64,000 bases of DNA, taken from the NCBI RefSeq assembly GCF_036373705.1, contig NC_089851.1, positions 53,761,312 through 53,825,311 on the forward strand. Reading direction: 5' to 3'. Position numbers and translations under genes: made by a program. A model generated the notes under the pieces. The model was not told where the DNA came from and searched no databases. It saw only the letters and a list, made by a program, of their open reading frames with translations. This DNA comes from Amia ocellicauda. Lineage: Eukaryota > Chordata > Actinopteri > Amiiformes > Amiidae. Each line of letters starts with the position of its first letter. Position 1 is the stretch's first letter. Below, piece after piece: positions 11,426 through 25,100 of the stretch.

Positions 11426-11760
11426 TGACTACTCTTCACTGACTGCTAGCTACTCCATTCGCTCCTCTACACGCTGAGATGGGTGATACAAATGAAAACA
11501 ACTGGAAGGATGATGCAAATCCTGAGCTCGGTGTATCCACTGGCGCTGTTGCACTTGCAAGTGTGTCCTGACCCTGTAGCATGTGGGGATGTGACGCGTC
11601 TGTCGCTTATGATGTCATAACTGGGACCGGAGGCAGCACTCAAGCTGTTAATCATCCACTGATTAAAGCTGCTGCTAATGTCATAATTGAAGGAAAAGGC
11701 AGGGCATCAGGCCTTAGATGGTCATAATTGAATCACGTGTCCAGAAGCTCAGTTCTAGAG

Positions 11761-12324
11761 CAGGGATGGCGAACCTTTGTTAGGCTGGAGTGCCCATAGT
11801 CTGGTTTGTTCAATTCACTAAGTGCCAAGGGTGCCAATGATTAATTCAGGATTAAACAGCAATTTCTTTAAACAATATTTATATTTATTTTTTGTGGTAA
11901 TTAAGCAAACATGCCAACAAAACAAATCACAATCTACAATACAGAATAATCCAAAACACTATGGACAGATGGAACCCCTGCATCCACCCTCCTGCCACCT
12001 GCATGCACTGCTAACCTCCCCCCACTTTGAACCCCCCATGTCCCTCTGTGGTTTGCAGGCCTAATGTAGCCCAAAGTACATCCACTTCCACCCCCCAAAA
12101 AATAAATTAAGAATAAAGTAGTATATGTATGACAACTGTTTATTTTGTATCAGTGTTACTTCTTTAATAGATTGTTGATATGAATTTATTGCATGATATT
12201 GCTATTTTATTTTTTAAATGTAGCATTTGTGGCTTGTAATTGTGGTAAAGGGGTCTTGTTGCACAGGCAGTTATTTGACACCTGGACTTGCGGCCCATTG
12301 CTTAATTTAGGTTACCCACCACTG
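11761..12324. mobile_element. hAT-like MITE (non-autonomous)
   Basis: The left end cagggatggcgaaccttt and the right end (minus strand cagtggtgggtaacctaaa) form imperfect terminal inverted repeats of the hAT Charlie-like type. There is no transposase inside. I could not find a matching 8-bp target duplication, so one end may be slightly misplaced or eroded. Confidence 0.5.
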
Positions 12325-15300
12325 CCATGATCAAATCAATGATAAGTGTTTTTTTCCTTTCATATATGACTTCATTGTGTATTGGATTAATTCTTGAACA
12401 AAACATGTTTACAATAAAGCTTTGCCTGATTTGCAAACATACCATCTAACATGAGACCAATTGGCTGTAAAACATCAGGTAGCAGAATTTCACACAAATT
12501 ACCCTTGGATTTGCAACCCATTTCCAACATTGTCTGTAGAATTGTAGATAATGGTATAATTCTTCCTTGGATTACTAGTCTCCTGTATTTTGAAAAAAGA
12601 TGGGAATATTTTCTCCCCTTTTATTTTTTCATATGAGTCAACCAACCCCTCCTGTTACTCAATCCATATGAAACATCATCACAGTCACAGCTGTACCAGT
12701 GGTTAGAACTGCTATGTCCAGGCCTGGAGCTTGATGGGACTGTGCTCTTATTGATGGCGAATGTAGATGTCACTCACTCACTGAGGTAAACAATTCCAGG
12801 ACTGAGCAAACCAGAGACTCTCATACAGTATTATCATTGCTATTATTATTTATTTCTTTGCAGACATCCTTAATTCAGTTTAAGTGAAAACCAAGTGGAG
12901 AAAGATTCATTTCCATATTTGTGTGTGTGTCGCAAACCCATCCAATAAAAAATAAGATTATGATACAGTAATAATGAAAATAACAAGAAAATGTACTAAA
13001 AACGTATAGATGTATATTGTGGCAACACCAAGCCATTGACAATTTAAAATTAATTTAGATTTGAATAACTTAAAATTGCATGGAGGCACCAGTACACCAA
13101 CCTTTAAATAACTTAGGCTACATTTAAATAACTTATACATCATACGAATAACATGCTGAATCACTCAAGGCAGAAGAGTAACATTATTTAGTAAGAAGCT
13201 ATAGTTAATATAACAGTACTGATATCTAAGTTTGCTAACCTTAGCTAACTAAAACTAGATTTCTCTTACTGTTTAATAAGACTGATTAATTAATCTGGTA
13301 CATTTTTATACAATGTACATTATTAACTTTGACCCATCCGCTAATAGAAAACTACTGCTGTACTCAGTTGTGGCTTCATTTTCAATTAGATGCCACTTTC
13401 TTCTAATCACAAATGTAACCACTATGATGTACAGGTTTGTAGTTTGTTATTAGCGGGTGGGTCAGAGTTTTGATTTTAATTCGGCCCTTAGTCTTCTGAT
13501 CTGCCAGTTAACCAGATACCTTTCAGGATGACTTGACAGAAGTCTGGCTTTTTCTGTATCTCAAAGCAAGCTTAAAGTCCAGCTGGGTAAATTAGCAACA
13601 CATAGCACCTATCCAAGTAAGAGCTCCATCCCTGCGCCAACCATTACACTGCATTAACCCCTTTAAGACCCAAGAACTCGATATTTTCATTTTTATTGAA
13701 TAATAATAATACATTCCTATTCAGCCATGTTATACTTTGGATTGTTAGTCTTTAAATTGCTTTTTCAAACTCTTTGCCGAGTGAAATGCAAATCTCAGTT
13801 GATCCTCAGAACAGTTAAACTAATTACAGCTTGGTTGAAACAAACCTTTTATATTCATATACACTTGTTAGCAGAAATCACAGTTTTTAAATATAAATAT
13901 ATATGCAGGGCATGTATATAAATATATATATAAACCTCAGTGCTCACTTTAAAATTAAAAAGTATTATAATGCTTGAAAAATGACATTTAAAAAATCGCT
14001 CAATTAATTTCAATGCAGCTTCTTTTTACTGTCATATCGAAACACAAGTGGTTGTAGCAGCTGGATAATTATTCACCAAACAAACTTCTTATAATTCTCT
14101 CTTGTCTTTGCCCCAGAAGTAATGTGTTTTTTTTTTTCTATTTCGGGAAGAATACAAGTAAATTAAAGAAATGTATAAGGATTGTTTAATGAACAAGATG
14201 TGGATTTTTTCTATTTACTTCAGTATCATACACTTTGGATCAATGTAGTGGTGATTAGTGTCTGGCTGTTTGTATCTATTTATTTATTTGAGGGGCAGTA
14301 TAAAATCTCGATATAAATGTATATAGGAATGCACAGAACGTGTAAGCGAGTTATATTGATTGCACTCTTTTTCTTTACTTTTTAAAAAGGTTTGATTCAC
14401 CTGAGCAGTTATTGGTTTAACTAATCTGAGGATCCGGTAACTAGAAATGAAAATGGCAATGAACAACAATTGCGCATGTGGAGGCCTTTATTGAAAAAGT
14501 GTGCAGAAAAGATGCCTTCATAGAGAACATGATAAGTTATAGATAAAATCTAGCCTGAGGGTTATTTAATGTATTCAAACACTCACATTCTACTCTTTTA
14601 ACAGTAATGTTTTTATTGTACTTACTCCAGATATCACTTTGCTATGCAACACAACATGCAGGTTAAAAGCATCTTCTGTAAAACAAAACAAACAGCATCT
14701 AACATGACACAAATTCAACAAGAATGTATTATTATCAATATTATCCAATAATAAAGAGTAGGCTTAAATAAAGTAGCTGGGTCTATAATACGTTGTGACA
14801 GGGATGCTCTTTGTAGGACTGGTGCTGTTACTGTTGGCATGCACTTTTATTGTCATCACTGTAATAGGATTCACAGTGATGTCGGTGTGGTCTTTGTTTC
14901 GCAGTAATGTCATGTGACCAGGTTGACACGGGTTGAGGATGCTAGTGTGAAATGGACTCTAGATGCTAAACACTGATTGTGCGTATTTGCAGTTCTTGAA
15001 TGAGGAGAACAGGCTTAGATTTTGCCCGTTATCACAGACAACTAAAGGAGAATAAATTAGGGCTGCCAAACAAGACTTGACAAGAATCCTAATTTACTTG
15101 GAGTGAGACATAGATTAATTCCCTACGTTGAGAGATTTCCTATGGAGAAGTGTTAATTACTGTTGCTTCTTCTATCAGAGGTTCAACAGCTCTAGGAGTG
15201 GCTATTGTGGCAGTTCTCCAGCTTTCTTCAGACACACTCCAGCAGTCTGGAGGAGTACCTTACATAAAGCTTGATGTTTTCTCTTCTTGGGCCATTTCAT

Positions 15301-16143
15301 TAGCAGTTCTTCAGATAGAGGGACTGCTACTTTCTTCTGCAGAGTAGCACAGCAAGGAAGCACTTCTTTGGGTACTATAATTGTCCTTTTTCATGAAATT
15401 CCCAGTTCACTTCTAGCTGGCTGTGGTGTCGTTGAAGATGAAGAAGGCTATTAAAGCCCTAAAGTTCTCGACTGAAATAAATGTTTGCATGAGAAAGACT
15501 TTAAATGGAATCCATGCTCTCATGAAAAACGCAGCCCTACTGAAGTATAGGCATCTCCTGTTAACATTCAGCTTGACAGGAATGTGCAGATCCTTTTCTA
15601 ACTATGGCAGACTTGGGATAATTGTGAATCTGAATACTTACTTTTCTACCATTCTAATATAAAACCTGCTACCAGCACCTTAGATGAAAATATAATATAC
15701 ATTAACAAAATATCAAAGAACCGACTCCTAATTGGCTGATGTCTGGTCCTGGAAGGCTGCAGTCCAGCAGGTTTTATAGGTTTCCTTCAATCACCCATAA
15801 TTTAATAATAAGGAAAGTGGTCAAATTTGTCCAATTAAGCCAATAATCAGTTGAACTAGGCAGTTAGGAGTTGACGTACAATGAATACCTTAAGCCAATA
15901 CAGCCCTAGAGGACCAGGATCCAGCACCCTGGCTTATGCGGCTAAAATCCACACAAGGAAAGCAGGGTGAATCATATAGCCTGTAACATGTAGTCCTGAG
16001 GTCTGAGACCAATTCAATGCTCCCAGTGGGTTTTAACAATTGGTCGGTGTGCCTTTAAAGATGGCATGATAATATGGCATGATAAACTACCGCTAACCTG
16101 CCCCAAGTTCATTTTACTCTTATTGGGAGTGAAGTAATATATT
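12325..16143. other. Non-coding interval with diverged inverted segments
   Basis: AT-rich, no supported gene. Two diverged inverted segments lie at about 13799-13855 and 14377-14435. About 15725-15945 resembles an old palindromic repeat that I cannot name. TTAA followed by ccccttt at about 13656 superficially resembles a piggyBac end, but no matching right end was seen. Confidence 0.4.
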
Positions 16144-16455
16144 ACTAGTGGAGTAGTGGTCAGGGCTCCCTCCTGGGTGGAAAGTTGTGGGATCATTCCT
16201 AGGTTCGGGACACTGCCATTGTTCCCTTCAGCAAGGTACCTCACCTAGATTGTTCCAGTAAAAAAAGAACATGTTTAAATGGGAAATTGTATGTAAAACA
16301 TAATGTGATATATTGTCACATTTTTTAAATTGCCCTGCCTAAGAAATACATTGTAATTTAATAGCTCTTGCTCTATTTTTAAAGCTGTATATTTGGTGAC
16401 TGTAATTCACCTTGGGAAATGGTGTCAACTAATAAATAATAACAATAATAGTCAC
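16144..16455 (+). mobile_element. tRNA-derived SINE
   Basis: The head reads gtggagtagtggtcagggctcc with a B-box-like ggatcattcc. The body contains gggacactgccattgttccc and cagcaaggtacctcacctag, a string known from a widespread ray-finned-fish SINE. The tail ends in an AAT-rich simple repeat (aataataacaataata). The copy is diverged and no clean target duplication was identified. Confidence 0.65.
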
Positions 16456-18970
16456 CAGGCAACTTTGAGACCGGACAGGATTGCAAAGTTCCCCTTAACC
16501 AGAAACAAACGTACAAACCGGTACTCATGATTCCTGTCACTGATCAGACAAAGTGTACATCCTTTTTTAGATTCTGGGCATTTCTTTCTAATGAATAGAA
16601 GTAGCTGCAGAAGCTTATTTTTTGGGTTGCTTTTATGTACATTTTTCTGTGTCTGAGAATCTGAAATGATTTTGTTGGCTATGTTGAGCAGATTGTATCT
16701 GTATCTGCTAGAAAGAACAATGTTGTGTTTGCTGTTTGAAAGACTGACCTTCTATTTAAATATTTAAAATAACTTTTGTGCTACATGCAATACTTACCTT
16801 TTCTTTTGTCCTCTCTATATAAAACATTGTTTTTTAGAAATTCAGACTTCACCTGAATCTCCTGAATTTTTGAATCAGGATTATATTATAGTTATTGAGG
16901 TATGTTTTTGGAGGACCTCATATGTGAAGTGTTATAAATTGTGAATGGTCAGTCAACAAGGTAAGCAGCTGCACAAAGCAATTCTAATAAAATGGTTTCA
17001 GCCTCACAGCCACAATAATGTTACAGTCTGCCCTGTTTGATTATAGCAGTTTTAAATGGAGAATCATTGAAGTCCAGGATTAACTTAAACTATTTATATA
17101 GACATTTGTGTAAGAATACCTACTGGGAAGGGAGTGGGAAATGAGCATGCGTGGATATAGTTTATTTATTCATATTTCTAGTTACCTTTGCAGCAATGTT
17201 ATCCTTCTGCAGTAATCAGTCATCCATTAATCTAGTCCCTGCCACACTTTAAAGAATCTGAACTGTAGAGGGGAGACGAGGATAGCTATTAGATGTCAAA
17301 TACACAGGAAGATGATAAGGAACTAGTAGTCGCACTGCAATTATGCACCCTCTTCTTAGTGTCCTTGCCCTCCTCTGAAAGAAGGAGCATTTTAATCTAG
17401 CTGACATTCTGCCCATCTTAACTTCCCTGCCCTTGAAGAAACAGTACAGGAAATGGCATTGTTATGGTTCAAGTACAATAGTCCTTTAATCTTCACTGGT
17501 AGGAATCAATAAATAACTAAAAGGAACATGTCTGACCAGTAAAGCAGTTTTTACTTTGTGTTTGTTATAATATTTATTAAGCAGTACATACAAGCTAACC
17601 TAAAAGACAGGACCAAAGCTTACCAAAGCTGTTTTTTAGGATTTTAATTGCATTTTCCATCTGACCGTAACAGTTAAGTTCTACAAACAAGAGAAACCAA
17701 AACTAATCATATTCGCATTCCGATTTAAAATAAAATACCATTGAAAAGACATATGAAGATAAAGTAACTAAATAATAATGACTGCTAAAACTTTACAATG
17801 CTTTCGCAATAAATTGTTAAATAAAGAATACAAAGGTTGCAAGTCAAGTTTCCAAATGTGAAAACCTGATGCATTAATTCCAAAGAAAATAATTGACAAC
17901 TGCACCAATCAGCCAGTTGAGCCTTCCAGATCTCATGGGACATCTTAGAAAAACAGCAAAGATCCCCTTGTGGCTGTAAAATGTCATTTTTGCTCCATAG
18001 TTAAGAAACTGGGGGGAATAAAATGTAGAAAATAAATAAATAAATGAGACAGGCTAATGAGTCTCCAGGGAAGCTTCCGTTGTGCATGGTAAATCAGAAA
18101 ATACTTATCTAATGAGTTTGAGAGGGGATATTATTATTGTGCAATGCAATCCCACCTCACATAAGAATGAGCTACTAAGAGATTATGCAATTCGAGAACT
18201 CGGTCTTGCGTTGTTCCAAACCAAAAATGCAAAGAAGTCCCAAGAGCAAAATTATTATTGCAAGATTGTTTGGCCCATTTAATGCATTAATCACTGTCAT
18301 GCACAATCAATTAAACCCTGCCACACTGTTGAGCCCGACAAGTCCATGTGCTTAAGACACACTTCAGTTTGCAAGGCTGTCCCCTCTCAGGAACTGTTAA
18401 CATGAGGCCTCATAATGGGGTGTTAAAACTGCTTGAAATGCTATTTGCAGCTTAAAGCAGGCATGTGGTGCTCATCCTGTCAGAGTAAAGACTAGCACAG
18501 GGTCTGTGTACGACAATGAAGGGAATCCCAAAGATGAATGGGCCACAGTCAGTAAGTTAAGAATCCAAAAGAATTATCCAAAAGGCCAGGCTCCTGGTTC
18601 GAGGTTGACTGCTCTTTCAAGTCTAAGGTAATACAAGCTCAGTAACAGGTTTCTGTAGCCTACATAATGAGCACTGTTCCACTACCTAAAGTGTTGTCTT
18701 TTACCTTCTGCTTGACTTGAATTGTCAGCATCTCTTGCTCAATTTATCTTTTTCTCTCTCGGCACTAGACTGAGAAGAGCCATCAGAATATATCCATGAA
18801 TGAGGGAACATCTTACAAGATGCCAGAATTCTTCTTCTTTAAATGAGATCAACGGGGATAGGTCTGAAATCTTAAGGAGACAGAAAAAGGCAAGGTCCTT
18901 GCTGGCCCACCTGGAAATGGAGCGGGAGCAGGCTGAGGGTAAAAGGTAAATGCACACATGCTGGGTAAAA
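16456..18970. other. Non-coding interval, no gene recognised
   Basis: AT-rich sequence without a convincing exon, RNA gene or nameable element. Confidence 0.45.
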
Positions 18971-18972
18971 TT

Positions 18973-19005
18973 GTTGTAGTAGTAGTAGTAGTAGTAGTAG
19001 TAGTA
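18973..19005. repeat. (GTA)n microsatellite
   Basis: About ten tandem copies of gta/tag, followed by one interruption. Confidence 0.85.
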
Positions 19006-19879
19006 TAGTAATTATTGAGCACTACAGGCAGTATAGATAATACTTCAGAAGCTGGATCAAATCACAGCCCAATTGTCTGGGTAGCACAAGTCTGTCCTGT
19101 CTCATCACTGGACACACATTCCACTGTGAGCTGTCCACTACCAATCCCTGGAAAGGGATGGGATTCCAGTAAAAGGTATTTTGTGTCAAGAACACATTAC
19201 AATCTTGAAGTCCAGCATTGCTGATCTCATTTACCCGATGAATAGCTGTTCTGCTGGCGTTTACTAATGGCACTGTAAAATTCTGATTTGATTTTCATCT
19301 CAAATACTGTTTATTCGAAAGAGCTGAAAATGGAATGCATTTCATGTATCTTTATAAATGTACTTTGATCTTCAAGGTGTTGTAATGCATGTTCCTTTTT
19401 CTGCCTCTGCCGCATGTTTACACAGCTGACACTTTCTCTGCATCTATTAATTGAGGATTGTATTCCATTAGGTAAAACTATTAGTTTTCTTGCAATTTCC
19501 CTCACAGAATTCATATCTGAATACCGTGATCTAAGCAGAGTTTGTGCTAGCCTTTTTTTTTTTTATGGGCAACATGGCCAATAACATTCCTGAATTCCGG
19601 TCATATAGAACAATTATCGGACATATGTTTTAAATAGCCATATAATAGCTTACATTTAAACAGCAATAAAACACAAACACTATGATCCAACAAATGTATT
19701 TTATTTAGTCAGCAGAATGAACTCTTCACAAGCATATAGGCTACAACAATAAAATAAAACCAATAGCCTTGCTATTGTTAATAAAATAAAGACATTAGCC
19801 TACATTAAATGTACGTCTCTTTGCATTCCAAGCCCGTCAAATTAAATAACTTGAAAATAAGCTAAATGAAGACAAAATT

Positions 19880-20225
19880 AGGTCTAAAAAATAATAGGCT
19901 GGTCGGTCCGAATTCTGCGTTTGTCAAATTCCCGTTTATTTGCGGCGCGACTTCATTGAATAGAAGTGCTCCGCTGCTTGTGCAAAGTTGAAGCCATGCA
20001 ACCCCTTGTCACAACTTGCAATTCTCATCAACCTTGTCACCTTGTCACGCTCTGCAGGCACACTGGACGCAGGAATTGTGCAGGCAATCTTTCCCAGCAT
20101 TGCCAGGACAGGATACATTTCCCCGAATTCCCCGATGACCGTTTCACAGGCCGTGTGGTATTTCAACCTGCTGTACCCACGCAGTGCTGTCCTCATCGGC
20201 ACTGCATCTCGCTCAGTCACATGAC
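19880..20225 (-). pseudogene. hAT-type transposase C-terminal remnant
   Basis: A 94-residue minus frame (19936-20220) contains YPVLAMLGKIACTIPASSVP followed by AERD and ends with LHGFNFAQAAEHFYSMKSRR. The PASSVPAER segment matches the hAT C-terminal dimerisation region. The final part resembles ZNF862-like domesticated hAT proteins and their transposon relatives. The BED zinc finger and catalytic core are not visible, so this is a 3' fragment. It could be a piece of an old transposon or of a host ZNF862-like copy. Confidence 0.55.
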
Positions 20226-20577
20226 CAAACCTTTAGTGATGTCTTACTGTGACAGCGAGCGTAGGCTTGCTGTTGTCTTGGCGCCATGTCTTATAGGTCA
20301 CACAATATTAGGCTATTTAATATGCTATTAATCTATCTATCTATCGACTATCGTCTGTTGCTGTCTGTCTACCGTGGTGTCTGTCGGGAGTGTGCATGTG
20401 TGGCGGGAGTGTGGAGGAGTGCGCAGAGCTTGAGTGAGTGAGTGAGTGAGTGGGGTTTTTCCCCGTTTTTTCTTCTCTCCTTCTTGCCTTTTCTTTCTTT
20501 GTGTTGGTTTGGGTGGTACAAAAGTGTATTACTGTTTGGGTTTGTGCAGGGAAGCAGACTTTTGTCAGCGATCGCCA

Positions 20578-21946
20578 TGGCTACACCCGAGTTGGGGAGA
20601 CTGGGGTTTAGTAACCTGACTCGCCGTCACGGCATTAAACTTATTGTGGATGCGATCGTCCCAGTAGAAAGATGCGTCATTGAATTGGGGAAAGTGGTGG
20701 GGTGTGGGAATATTAAATCCGCATCTCGGATGAATAAATCTGTTGTTTTTCTTGCTAATGAAGCGTTAGTGCGGAGAGTGGTTCTGGAGGGTTTAGTTGT
20801 CGATGCAGTCCTGGTGTCTGTCTTGCCGCTTGCAGTCCCAGCTCGGAAAGTTACTATTTCCAATGTGCCGCCATATATTTCCAATGTCGTTTTGATCACG
20901 GAGCTGAGCCGACACGGGCAGATTATGTCGGATATCACTATGATACCGCTGGGTGTAAAAGTCCCGAGCTGAAACATGGTGTATCTTTTCGTAGGCCGCT
21001 GTATATGTTGTTTCCTGATACCTACGGGGAGTTGAATGTTGCCTTTCGTTTTCGATTGGATGTCTGTGACCATGTTGTGTTCGCTACGTCTGATCTCATG
21101 AAGTGTTTTGTCTGCGGCCGTGAAGGTCATATTGCGAAGAACTGCAGGAGATCGTGGGAAGAAGGGGGTGGCAGTGCTGCGGTGGAGGAGGGCACGTAGA
21201 GTCTGGGTCAGGGACCGGGGACGGGCAGCGGGCCGGACCGGCGGGTGTGCAGGACGGGCAGCGGGCCGGACCGGCGGGTGTGCAGGACGGGGAGCGGGCT
21301 GGACCGTCGGGTGTCGGTGCGAAGGTTGGGATTTGTGGTGTTGGGGTGCTTTGTGGGAACGGGGTGCCGGTACAGGTAGTACATGCTGTACTGGGGTGTG
21401 TGGGACATGAGAGTGGGGAGACTGTGGCTCTGGCTGTGGTTGCTACTGTGATGCCTGAGAGTGAGATTGCTCTGCAGGAGGCAGGTTTTTCCCACGACGC
21501 TGCTCGTGAGGGGTCTATGGCAGATCCGGCGCTTGAGATTCGGCCAGCAGAGGTGGCAATGGAGGGGGAGGTGACGGCTGAGAAAGGGGAGTTTAAACTT
21601 CCTAAACGGAAACGTGAGAAGAAGGGTAGACCCATTGACAGTGATGCGAAACGCAGTTTTGTCGCAGAAAAGCAGGACGTGGAGCGCGGTGTCTGCACTG
21701 CGAGCAGGTGGGAGTTGCTGGCTGAGGCCGGGACTGCGGAGGGCAGCGGGGCCGGCGAGAGCGATGAGGAGGGGAGTGACTCTGATCTGTCTGTCTGCCA
21801 GTCCGCTGCTCAAAGGGGGCTACAGCACACAGAGTATAAGGGAGTTTTTGGAGTCGGTTAAGGGGAGACGTGGGATCAGCATTGTTGATCACTTTCCCGA
21901 TTTTAAACTTTTTAAGTTCAGCGGCGTTGGTGCTGCGGGAGTCTAA
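20578..21946 (+). pseudogene. Tx1 LINE ORF1, frameshifted
   Basis: RNA-binding ORF1 protein of the LINE. The start MATPELGRLGFSNLTRR at 20578 leads into an RRM-like region (KVTISNVPPYISNVVLITEL) ending at a frame break near 20970. The zinc knuckle CFVCGREGHIAKNC follows (about 21100-21145) in another frame. A Gly/Ala-rich stretch built from three 33-bp direct repeats lies at about 21215-21310. The C-terminal motif SIREFLESVKGRRG followed by FPDFKLFKFS (to 21946) is typical of fish Tx1 ORF1. At least three frame changes separate these parts. Confidence 0.75.
21215..21310 (+). repeat. 33-bp minisatellite inside LINE ORF1
   Basis: Three direct copies of a GC-rich 33-bp unit starting gacgggcagcgggccggac. 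Thirty-three bases keep the frame and encode an 11-residue DGQRAGPAGVQ-like repeat. Confidence 0.8.
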
Positions 21947-22129
21947 AGGGCTGGGAATGGAAAAAAAAGTGTGATCGCCTGAAAAACCGGATGGCTAAAG
22001 TCCGTATGTCCCTTAAAACAGGCACCAATGTATGAGCTCATTCGTTTGTTTTCCCCTGGCGCTGTGTTGTGGTTTGTCATAGTCTGTGTTTCCACTTTGT
22101 TTTCATTTCCTCCCTCAGTGCGTGCGCCG

Positions 22130-25100
22130 ATATTTTGCACACTGAATATAAATGGGGGGCGAGATGTCGTGAAGAGAGCTACAGTGTTTGATTATTTGGT
22201 GCAGAAACGTGTCTCTAGCATTTCTGCAAGAGACGCACACTGATGCTTTGAATCAATCGGACTGGTCTACAGAGTGGGAGGGGGAGGCCGGAGTTGCGAT
22301 TTTATTTGCTCTGGACTTTAAGCCTGAGAGAGTTACAGTGACTGAAATTGTGCCGGGGCGCGTCTTAATGGTTAAAGCGGTGATTGGTAATACGACTTTT
22401 AATTTAATTAACATTTATGCACCTAATGACGGCAACGAGAGGATTGCTCTTTTTAAACGTCTTCCTGGTGTTTTAGATCAGTGTGAGCCCGCTGACTCTT
22501 TTATTGGGTGGTGATTTTAACTGCACTGAAAACTGTAGGCTTGATAATACTGTGGAGCCCAACCCCGGGTCGGTTAGAGAGCTGAAATCAGTGTTGACAG
22601 CTTATGATGTGGTGGACGTTTGGCGAATGACGCATACAACTGACAGGCAGTATATGTGGGCTAAATGCATTGTAGGAAGGGTCTCCTTGGTCAGGCTGGA
22701 TAGATTGTATATTTTTAGACACCAACTAAATAGCTTAATTTAACCGAAAATCTCTCCTACTGGGTTTTCTGATCATAGTTTAGTGGCAGTAGAAGTGGTT
22801 TTTCCTTCTGCACGGGCTCAGTCCTCTCATTGGCATCTAAACATTCAGTTGTTACATGATACTAAGCTTTTGAAATGCTTTGCCTTTTTTTGGGAAAGGT
22901 GGCAGAGGCAAAAACATACCTTTCCTTCCCTGAGGGAGTGGTGGGACATGGGCAAAATTCAGATAAAACTGCTCTGTCAGCAGTACACTGAAAATATTAC
23001 ACGGAGGATAAGCACAGCGATGAGAGAACTGGAGGCTGATATTTCCGAGCTCCACAGAGCCTTGGAGTCTGATTTCAGCACTAGGCTGTTTGAAGACCTG
23101 ACTTTGAAGAAGCAAGGGTTAGCGGATCTGTTGGGCACGCAGGTACAGGGGGCGCTGGTTCACTCCCGGTTTCTGAGTTTGTCGCAGATGGATGCACCTA
23201 CGCAGTATTTCTTTGCCTTGGAGAAGAAGACGGCACAGCGTAAGATGATGCACTGTTTACAGACTGCAACTGGCCAGCTGCTGCAGGAGCCTGGGGAGAT
23301 TCGTGGGCTGGCGGTCCAGTTCTAGAAAGAGCTGTTCACAGCTGAGGCTGTGGACAAGTCGGTGGAGGCTCGCCGTTTTCTCATGGACCTGCCTGTAGTT
23401 CCTGAGGTGGAGAGGCAGAAGCTTGAGGGGGAGCTGACACTGCTGGAACTTTCCGAGGCCCTCAGTGGACTGCACACTGGGAAATCACCAGGCATTGACG
23501 GCCTACCAGTGGAGTTTTATCGCACTGTATGGCCACAGATAGGAGGAGATCTGTGTGCCGTCTTTTCTGAGTGTGTGCAGGACTGTGAACTGCCTCTGAG
23601 CTGTCGGCGTGCGGTGCTGACTTTACTCCCCAAGAAAGGGGAGCTCTCTGACATCAAAAACTGGCGCCCAATCAGTCTCCTATGCTCAGACTAAGATTCT
23701 GTCCAAAGCCTTGGCCAATCGCTTGCGTACAATGCTGGTTTCTGTGGTGCAGCCGGATCAGATGTACTGTGTGCCCGATAGGTCCATTTTTTATAGCATT
23801 TTTTTAGTATGGGATATATTGGCCGCTTCCAGTCTCTTCGGTTTTAATGCTGGTCTTATATCCTTAGATCAGGAGAAGGCCTTTGATAGAGTAGATCATT
23901 CCTACCTTTTTAGTGTTTTTAGGGCTTTTGGCCTTGGTCCCAGGTTTGTGGGGAAAATTGAAGTCCTCTATCGTAATGTTTTCAGTGTGTGGTGTGCTTA
24001 GCTCTCACTTTCCGATCCAGAGGGAAATCCGTCAAGGCTGTCCCCTGTCTGGAATGCTGTACTCAATGTCTGTAGAGCCCCTCATTCACAGACTCCGCTC
24101 TTACTGACTGGCCTCTCTATTCCTGATGTGCCCATGAATCCTGTGAGAGTGGTGGCCTATGCTGATGACATCTCGGTGCTTATCACTAATGATGCTGATG
24201 TCAGGGTGCTAGGTGACTGCCAGGAGTGTTTTGAGAGAGTGACCTCTGCCAAAATTAACTGGCTTAAGTGCAATGCCTTTCTGATGGGGGACTGGGGAGG
24301 TGGAAGCCCCCCAGCTTTACCGGCAGGGCTGCAGTGAAACAGGCGGGCTTTCAGTTTTTTAGGGGTGTGGCTGGGGGAGGGCGGAGGGGCTACAGAAAAT
24401 TGGGATGGGGTGCTGGGACGTGTACAGGGCAGGCTGCAGAGCTGGCGCTGGCTGGTGACTAAATTGTCCTTAAGGGTAGAGTGCTGGTAATTAATAATTT
24501 GGTCACATCTTCGGCACAGACTTCGGTGTGTGGATCCCCCAGGTTTACTTCTGAAGGCCATTCAGAAGATTTTGCTGCAGTTTTTTTGGGATGGCATGCA
24601 CTGGATCAAGCAGAGTGTGCTGTTTTTGCCTGTGCAGGAAGGGGGGCAAGGGTTGATGGATGTCTGTAGTAAGGTGGTGGCTTTCAGACTCCAGTCTCTC
24701 CAGAGGCTACTTTTTTGCTCTGAGCCTCACCCTTGGAGGGATCTGGCATTTGCGTTTTTGCACAGAGTAGGGGGTTTGCACTGCGATAGGCAACTGTTTT
24801 TATTGGAGACTGAAAAGCTTAATCTCTCGGTTTTACCTGTGTTTTACCAGCGACTTGTTACTGCATTACAGATGTTTCAGGTACGCTCTGATTTTGGGTC
24901 TTTGGGGTTGAGGGGTCTTTTGGAACAGCCCCTGGTTTGTAATCGGTCCCTGAAGTGTTCACTTTTAAAGTCCGAGAGTTTTACTTCTCTGTTGGTGGCT
25001 AAGGGGTGTTTTAAAGTCGCTCACTTTATTGATATGGACCAGCGCAGGTGGAAGACCCCTGATGTCCTAGCTGCTGTGTTAGGGGTGTGGTCTCAACGAG

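Noticed and set aside
10949-11477. Plus-strand frames of 100-149 residues opposite the GTPase domain
   Set aside because: Shadows of the ARL13 P-loop coding strand in GC-rich sequence.
13650-13675. Possible piggyBac terminus (TTAA followed by ccccttt)
   Set aside because: No matching right end or transposase was found; the motif alone is too common in AT-rich DNA.
21096-21813. Two overlapping 200-residue minus frames
   Set aside because: They are antisense to LINE ORF1 and reflect its GC-rich minisatellite.
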